A DNA stretch of 64,000 nucleotides from JAYODZ01 sp965662735 (lineage in GTDB: Bacteria; Pseudomonadota; Alphaproteobacteria; RS24). This document shows, piece after piece, positions 59,026 to 64,000 of the stretch; position 1 is the stretch's first letter, and each line of letters begins with the position of its first letter. The position numbers and the translations under genes are program-made. The notes under the pieces were generated by a model. That model saw nothing but the letters and a program-made list of their open reading frames with translations, ran no database searches and was not told the origin of the DNA. The DNA lies in contig CBFIIU010000005.1 in NCBI GenBank assembly GCA_965662735.1, positions 1-64,000 on the forward strand, given 5' to 3'.

Positions 59026-60924
59026 TTAAGACCGACCATCAATCCAAATGGGTGATGACCACACCCGCTCTTGGATGGTTGTGTGCATAGAGGGGTTGGG
59101 TGGCGTACCTGCGCGCACCGCATCCCATGTTGACCACCGACAAGTGGGGTTTTCAATCCCGCGGACATAATAAAAGGCGTCTTGGTTGGCTTGGTAGTCA
59201 GGATCTTTCCACAACGCTTTCAATTCATCGGCGCCTGTATCTGCCGCGATCGAACAGTCGGAGAGATCAACGGTCGCATTATTATCAGGGCAGCGATTGG
59301 TCGCGGGGTCTACTTCGCGGCCGCCCGCGCAAGCCACGTCATAAACCTGCTCTTTCGCTTCACCATTATCGATCCAGCCTTTGACAATTTGCACCCGTTG
59401 CAAGGGCGCGCTTGCGGGATCTCGCATCACCCACACCAGAAAGTCGGGTGATTGTGCCGATGCTTTCATCTCGCCGCCCATGGGCACACCGCGCGCATAG
59501 GCTTGGCGCACCATATCCGAGCGACTGAGCATTGTGTTGGAATAATTGGATCCTGCGAAAAAGCGAACTTGTAAGCGCGGGCCGGATGTCGCGAATGTTT
59601 CCTTGCGACGCATGGCGTCAAAAATAGATTGGCGCGTATTTTCCTCGGCCCAAACGCCCGCCAAGCCAGACGCACCCCAGCTCGACCACTGCATATGGCG
59701 GTAGCCCGGCGCAGGATTTTTGCCAGGATTACCCGGGTCCATCGCCTCCGGAATGTTCCAATTCACGATCGTCGAGCGAATACCCATTGCAAATGCCCAC
59801 AACCGCTCACTCCAACTCAAGGGAACAGAGCCACGCAATTTGGCGGTCGAGTCGACCACACCGATTTTCGACCAATAATTCGACTCGTCAAAGCTGCCGG
59901 CGCCCACATGCGTGTCGGACGCTGAAATGAGGCCAAACTTAAACGGATTACCGACGCCCTGCTGGTTCAGCTTCAGACCCGTCAGATAGGCGTCGCGCAC
60001 ATAGGATCCTTCAAGTCGGCTGAGCCGCCAAGTGGCAATTTGGTAAGGCATTATCTCAAAATCAGCGAACTCATCATTGGGCGAAAGCAATGGATGTGTT
60101 TCCGATGTCCCCTTAATTTGCGAAATCTCCACAATCGGCTCGTTGCGCATACGCATCTCCGAATAGGCTTTCGTCAAAGGGGCGCCTTCAAAGGTGGAGG
60201 TGCGGAACATAAAGCCGTCCGAACCATTGGAGTTATGCGGAATTGCGATACTGTCGATGCCGTCCGCACGTAGACCATCCATCCAGCGCCAGAGATCTTC
60301 GGGGTTACGCGACTCGAGACGGCTAAAGGGTTCATCGGGAACCTTGCTCCCCCGAAACAACACATTGCGGTGCAGATTCTCAAACTGAGTTTGCGATGAC
60401 GTGTATTCATAGCCGATAAAGGTGGTGAATTTTCCAGGCTCATTATGGCGCTCGGCGGCATCAATGATCTCGTTCCATGCGGAACGGACAATATTCATGT
60501 CGAGCAAATCATCCTCGACCAGCTGGCCAACATAAGGAAAGAGTTGCTGGAAAGCATCGCGGCGCTCGATTGGTGATTTTGCTTCACGGAGCGCCTGCGC
60601 CACGGGGTGATTGCTCACTTGCGTGCTGGTGTCGAACATTGCCGGCACCATGCCCAAATACATCGCATGGTCGGTTACAGCCTGAAAATCGAGCGGTCTT
60701 TGCAATTGCATTTTAAACCCGCCCGGATGGTCGATCGCCTCCCCTTTCGCGAAACGATAGGCCGCTTCGGGATCATTCCGATTTCCAAAAATATAAGCGT
60801 CGAGTGAAAAAGTCGTATGCAGATGGGTCTCGCCAAACAAAGCCTGGCGTGATGCTGGTTCAGCCTGAGCCGAAACTGACACACCTAAAACTGCTAAAAC
60901 TGCGATTGCAAATCGTGTGACCAT
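59026..60924 (-). CDS. DUF3604 secreted protein (PHP-like fold)
   Basis: 632 residues with a cleavable signal peptide (VLAVLGVSVSAQAEP). The PHP-like metal sites are visible: GETHLHTTFSLDA (about residues 31-43), VTDHAMYLG (about 83-91), AIPHNSNGSDG (about 229-239) and ISASDTHVGAGS (about 331-342). DUF3604 proteins are large periplasmic or secreted proteins of unknown activity, often encoded with a PpiC-type isomerase and a HupE-like protein, exactly as here. A cysteine-bearing C-terminal part (YDVACAGGREVDPATNRCP) may be disulfide-linked. First gene of the operon; its ATG follows AGGGGATC. Confidence 0.92.
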   Translation of the reverse strand: MVTRFAIAVLAVLGVSVSAQAEPASRQALFGETHLHTTFSLDAYIFGNRNDPEAAYRFAKGEAIDHPGGFKMQLQRPLDFQAVTDHAMYLGMVPAMFDTSTQVSNHPVAQALREAKSPIERRDAFQQLFPYVGQLVEDDLLDMNIVRSAWNEIIDAAERHNEPGKFTTFIGYEYTSSQTQFENLHRNVLFRGSKVPDEPFSRLESRNPEDLWRWMDGLRADGIDSIAIPHNSNGSDGFMFRTSTFEGAPLTKAYSEMRMRNEPIVEISQIKGTSETHPLLSPNDEFADFEIMPYQIATWRLSRLEGSYVRDAYLTGLKLNQQGVGNPFKFGLISASDTHVGAGSFDESNYWSKIGVVDSTAKLRGSVPLSWSERLWAFAMGIRSTIVNWNIPEAMDPGNPGKNPAPGYRHMQWSSWGASGLAGVWAEENTRQSIFDAMRRKETFATSGPRLQVRFFAGSNYSNTMLSRSDMVRQAYARGVPMGGEMKASAQSPDFLVWVMRDPASAPLQRVQIVKGWIDNGEAKEQVYDVACAGGREVDPATNRCPDNNATVDLSDCSIAADTGADELKALWKDPDYQANQDAFYYVRGIENPTCRWSTWDAVRAGTPPNPSMHTTIQERVWSSPIWIDGRS

Positions 60925-61049
60925 GAGATCCCCTCCTTCTCCACAACATCACCAAATAGAAATTCTATTGTTACTTATGTATCATAAAAGTGTGTACTCG
61001 CATGCATATTTTTATGCGCGGCAGGTTCAGGCTCTCATACGGCGCACCC

Positions 61050-62498
61050 TCACGACCGTGAGAAAGAAATAGCCTCATCATCGACGCTACCATAGCCCAG
61101 CATTGCAAGGTCTAACAGATAATTTTGGTGCAACTTCCATGGCCGCACCGACCCCTGCTTAGGCAATTCGGTTAATGCACGTTGGACATAGCCCGACGAG
61201 AAATCAAGCAAGGGCTCTTCATCAACCGAACCGGCGTCGACTTGAGGACATGCGGCGGTGTAATTGTGCTTATCCATATGCGCAATCAGGCGACAGACAT
61301 AGGCGCTTGTGAGATCGCATTTCAAGGTCCAGGAAGCATTAGTATAGCCAAAAGATTGTGCCAGATTAGGAATGCCACTGAACATCAGACCTTTATAATT
61401 ATAGGTATCATGCGCCTTAATTTTTTTCCGATCGACATAGATATCCATACCGCCCAGAAATTGCAGATTTAAACCTGTGGCTGTCACAATAATATCGGCA
61501 TCCACATGCTCGCCTGAAGCGAGGCGAATGCCCTTTTTATCGAACCCCTCAATATGGTCGGTCACCACATCGGCTTTACCCGATTTCAGGGCTTGAAAAA
61601 AATCGCCATCGGGTGCCAGGCACATGCGTTGTTCCCAAGGATTATAAGGGGGGGTGAAGTGCTTATCGACATCGAACCCCGGCCCGAGCGCTTCTCGTGC
61701 GCCTTCAATAATTTTTTGTTTGGCCTTTTCAGGGAAAGTCCGGCAGTACCAGAAAGAAACACGTTGGAGAAGAATTTTAACCAGTCGCACCAACCGATAG
61801 GCCACCATATCGGGTAAGTTGCGATGCATAAAATGCGCGAATTTGCTCTCACCCGGCATCGCGACAATATAGGTCGGCGACCGTTGAACCATGGTCACAC
61901 GCTCTGCACGTTTGGCCATTTCCGGCACAATGGTGATGGCGGTGGCGCCACTGCCAATGACCGCTACTTTTTTACCATCATAATTTAGATTTTCTGGCCA
62001 ATGCTGCGGATGCACAATTTGACCGGCAAATTTCTTCTCATCTTTAAACTCGGGTCGGTATCCCGCCTCATAATTGTAATAGCCCGTGCAGAGAAACAAA
62101 AACTGTGTGGTAACCTTCTCGTCGTTTCCATTGCGCTGAACGCTCAACGTCCAGGCCGAACGACCGCTATTCCATCTGGCTTGCGTGACTTTCGTCTGAA
62201 ATTGAATCAATTTTCGAAGGTCAAAAACATCCGCCGTCTCGTTTAAATACTCCAAAATAGCCGGAGCATCGGCGATCGCCTTTGGATGTGTCCACGGGCG
62301 AAACTGAAAGCCAAGCGTATACATGTCACTATCGGAGCGGATGCCTGGATAGCGGAACAAATCCCAAGTGCCCCCAATGGCCTCGCGTCCTTCCAAAATA
62401 CAAATACGCTTATGCGGCATCGATTTGCGCAAATGATAGGCCGCGCTGATCCCCGAAATACCGGCGCCTACAATGACGACATCATAATCATTAGACAT
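61050..62498 (-). CDS. flavin monooxygenase, Baeyer-Villiger type
   Basis: 482 residues from ATG 62498 (MSNDYDVVIVGAG), with AAGGG upstream. The FAD motif is VGAGISGISAAYHL (about 9-22), the NADPH motif GSGATAITIVPEMA (about 183-196), and between them stands the Baeyer-Villiger fingerprint FAGQIVHPQHWP (FXGXXXHXXXWP, about 157-168). The WDLFRYPGIRSDSDMYTLGF stretch is typical of the same class. It inserts oxygen into ketones or oxidises soft nucleophiles; the substrate is unknown. It starts about 40 bases after the stop of the methylmalonate-semialdehyde dehydrogenase gene on the same strand. Confidence 0.92.
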   Translation of the reverse strand: MSNDYDVVIVGAGISGISAAYHLRKSMPHKRICILEGREAIGGTWDLFRYPGIRSDSDMYTLGFQFRPWTHPKAIADAPAILEYLNETADVFDLRKLIQFQTKVTQARWNSGRSAWTLSVQRNGNDEKVTTQFLFLCTGYYNYEAGYRPEFKDEKKFAGQIVHPQHWPENLNYDGKKVAVIGSGATAITIVPEMAKRAERVTMVQRSPTYIVAMPGESKFAHFMHRNLPDMVAYRLVRLVKILLQRVSFWYCRTFPEKAKQKIIEGAREALGPGFDVDKHFTPPYNPWEQRMCLAPDGDFFQALKSGKADVVTDHIEGFDKKGIRLASGEHVDADIIVTATGLNLQFLGGMDIYVDRKKIKAHDTYNYKGLMFSGIPNLAQSFGYTNASWTLKCDLTSAYVCRLIAHMDKHNYTAACPQVDAGSVDEEPLLDFSSGYVQRALTELPKQGSVRPWKLHQNYLLDLAMLGYGSVDDEAISFSRS

Positions 62499-62537
62499 AT
62501 TAAAACCCTTTACCATGGCGCTCGCGAGAGTGACCGC

Positions 62538-64000
62538 CTATTGCATCGTTGGAATGATGAAAGATTGATCATCGACATCGCCAGAAGGCCAACGTTGAGT
62601 GACTGTTTTCACTTTCGTGTAAAAACGAATACCCTCTGGCCCATGCTGATTAGTATCGCCAAAGGCGGAGCGCTTCCATCCACCAAAGGTATGATAAGCG
62701 ACGGGAACGGGTATCGGCACATTAATGCCGACCATCCCTACATTTACTTTTTGCGCGAATTCGCGCGCTGCCAATCCACTGCGCGTAAACAGAGCCACCC
62801 CATTTCCATATTGGTGCTGACTTGGAAGCCGCGCCGCTTCTTCCAAACTCTCCGCCCGAACAACTTGAAGAACAGGGCCAAATATTTCTTCTTGGTAGGA
62901 TTTCATATTTGGCGTGACATGATCGAAGAGACTAGGGCCAATAAAAAACCCTTCTTCATGACCTTGCAAAACCAATCCGCGGCCATCAACCACCAGCTCA
63001 GCCCCTTCTTGGACACCCATCTGAATATAATCCTCGATGCGTTGGCGATGAGCGGCGGTCACGACCGGCCCAAAATGGGCATCGGTGTCGTTTGATGTGC
63101 CCACTTTCAGCTTACTGATTTCAGAGGTCATCCGATCGACAAACAGATCAGCTGTCGCTTGACCAACGGGCACCGCCACTGGCAAAGCCATGCACCGTTC
63201 GCCGGCTGACCCAAAAGCAGCGCCCGCAAAATCGGCGATCACCTGATCCATATCGGCATCGGGTAAAATAATGCCATGATTTTTTGCGCCCCCCATGGCC
63301 TGAACACGTTTGCCATGGGCTGTTCCGGTTTGATAAACATAATGCGCAATATCGGACGAGCCAACAAAGCTGACCGCTTTAATATCAGGATGCGTGAGGA
63401 TGGCGTCGACCACTTCCTTATCGCCATTCACAACATTTAAAACGCCTTTTGGCGCTCCGGCCTCCATCATCAATTCGGCGAGCCGCATCGGCACGCTCGG
63501 ATCTTTCTCAGAGGGCTTGAGAATAAAAGTGTTGCCACAGGCAATGGCCACGCCAAACATCCACATCGGGATCATGGCTGGAAAGTTAAACGGCGTGATA
63601 CCAGCAACCACACCCAAAGGCTGGCGCATCGCGTAAATGTCGATGCCGGGTCCAGCCCCTTCCGTATATTCACCTTTTAAGAGATGCGGAATACCGCACG
63701 CAAACTCGATGACTTCCAAACCACGCTGAATATCACCTTTCGAGTCGGCGACCACTTTGCCGTGTTCCGAAGACAATAATTCAGCCAACTCATCCATAGT
63801 GTCTTCGAGCAGGGATTTGAAGTTAAACAAAACGCGCGCTCGGCGCTGAGGATTAGTGGCAGCCCAATCAAACTGTGCTTTTTGAGCAATCTGTACCGCC
63901 GAGGCCAATTCGTCGGATGTCGCTAAATTCACGCGGGCTTGCACGGCACCGGTGTTCGGATTGTAAATATCCGAAAAACGATGCGACGTTCCCGTCACAC
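62538..64000 (-). CDS. mmsA: methylmalonate-semialdehyde dehydrogenase, CoA-acylating (5' partial)
   Basis: About 487 residues are visible; the first codons (family start is about 12 residues earlier) lie beyond the right edge. It oxidises methylmalonate semialdehyde or malonate semialdehyde with CoA and NAD+ to propionyl-CoA or acetyl-CoA, as in valine breakdown and inositol breakdown. Diagnostic segments are TPFNFPAMIPMWMFGVAIACGN, SFVGSSDIAHYVY, the active site GSAGERCMALPVAV, and GINVPIPVPVAYHTFGGWKRSAFGD near the end. It fits with the propionate activation gene (37791-39698) and leucine-type catabolism genes elsewhere in the window. The proximal gene downstream is the Baeyer-Villiger monooxygenase. 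Confidence 0.95.
   Translation of the reverse strand, partial: VTGTSHRFSDIYNPNTGAVQARVNLATSDELASAVQIAQKAQFDWAATNPQRRARVLFNFKSLLEDTMDELAELLSSEHGKVVADSKGDIQRGLEVIEFACGIPHLLKGEYTEGAGPGIDIYAMRQPLGVVAGITPFNFPAMIPMWMFGVAIACGNTFILKPSEKDPSVPMRLAELMMEAGAPKGVLNVVNGDKEVVDAILTHPDIKAVSFVGSSDIAHYVYQTGTAHGKRVQAMGGAKNHGIILPDADMDQVIADFAGAAFGSAGERCMALPVAVPVGQATADLFVDRMTSEISKLKVGTSNDTDAHFGPVVTAAHRQRIEDYIQMGVQEGAELVVDGRGLVLQGHEEGFFIGPSLFDHVTPNMKSYQEEIFGPVLQVVRAESLEEAARLPSQHQYGNGVALFTRSGLAAREFAQKVNVGMVGINVPIPVPVAYHTFGGWKRSAFGDTNQHGPEGIRFYTKVKTVTQRWPSGDVDDQSFIIPTMQ

Overview
The window is chromosomal DNA of an uncultured alphaproteobacterium, most likely assembled from a metagenome. Alphaproteobacterial markers are a tRNA-His with A73 and no encoded G-1, a 61-residue protein resembling the DUF6324 family, an iron-sulfur (6-4) photolyase paired with a DUF2256 protein, and outer-membrane porins of the alphaproteobacterial type. 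Fatty-acid and branched-chain acyl-CoA enzymes, a haloalkane dehalogenase, TonB receptors and photolyase suit a free-living aerobic, probably marine heterotroph; that lifestyle is inference. Seven N runs interrupt the sequence. Two are flanked by exact 77-78 bp duplications and one by a diverged 485 bp duplication, which look like unmerged contig ends rather than biology.

Layout: 1-4.0 kb, hydrolase, NSS transporter, small heat-shock protein and an HSL-type esterase. 4.1-10.2 kb, glutamate synthase gltBD. 10.2-14.5 kb, MoxR/VWA pair and a lytic transglycosylase. 14.5-18.6 kb, envelope sugar genes (galU, kdsD) and a TonB receptor. 18.6-25.6 kb, a vitamin B12 uptake locus (riboswitch, btuB, ATPase, permease, binding protein) followed by an Mla-type ATPase and msrA. 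25.6-29.6 kb, a disordered protein, a haloalkane dehalogenase and an ECF sigma / anti-sigma-like / periplasmic metal-sensor unit. 29.7-34.1 kb, an RND/MMPL exporter, LolA-like protein and outer-membrane barrel operon. 34.3-37.4 kb, two porins. 37.8-45.4 kb, propionyl-CoA synthetase, two MFS transporters, a YgjP-like protease, tRNA-His, a small conserved protein and an Fe3+-type permease. 45.3-48.8 kb, acyl-CoA catabolism. 48.9-52.5 kb, a two-domain DsbA-like protein, DUF2256 and photolyase. 52.5-57.1 kb, SDR, HIT, metallo-beta-lactamase fold protein, a mini-gene, FGGY kinase and a crotonase. 57.1-61 kb, a HupE / peptidyl-prolyl isomerase / DUF3604 operon. 61-64 kb, a Baeyer-Villiger-type monooxygenase and methylmalonate-semialdehyde dehydrogenase.

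The most unusual signals are: (a) a short transcription unit at 54584-54789 with its own promoter and terminator, whose leader is complementary over about 16 nt to the 3' end of 16S rRNA and which encodes at most 29 residues; (b) a periplasmic metal sensor whose tail is a 12-bp repeat that reads His-Asp-Arg-Asp in the frame supported by the sequence before the gap; (c) 13-14 bp minisatellites directly behind stop codons at several places, plus in-frame 12-bp repeats in several exported proteins; (d) a strong minus-strand terminator at 27535-27562 with no gene to terminate, suggesting a small RNA.
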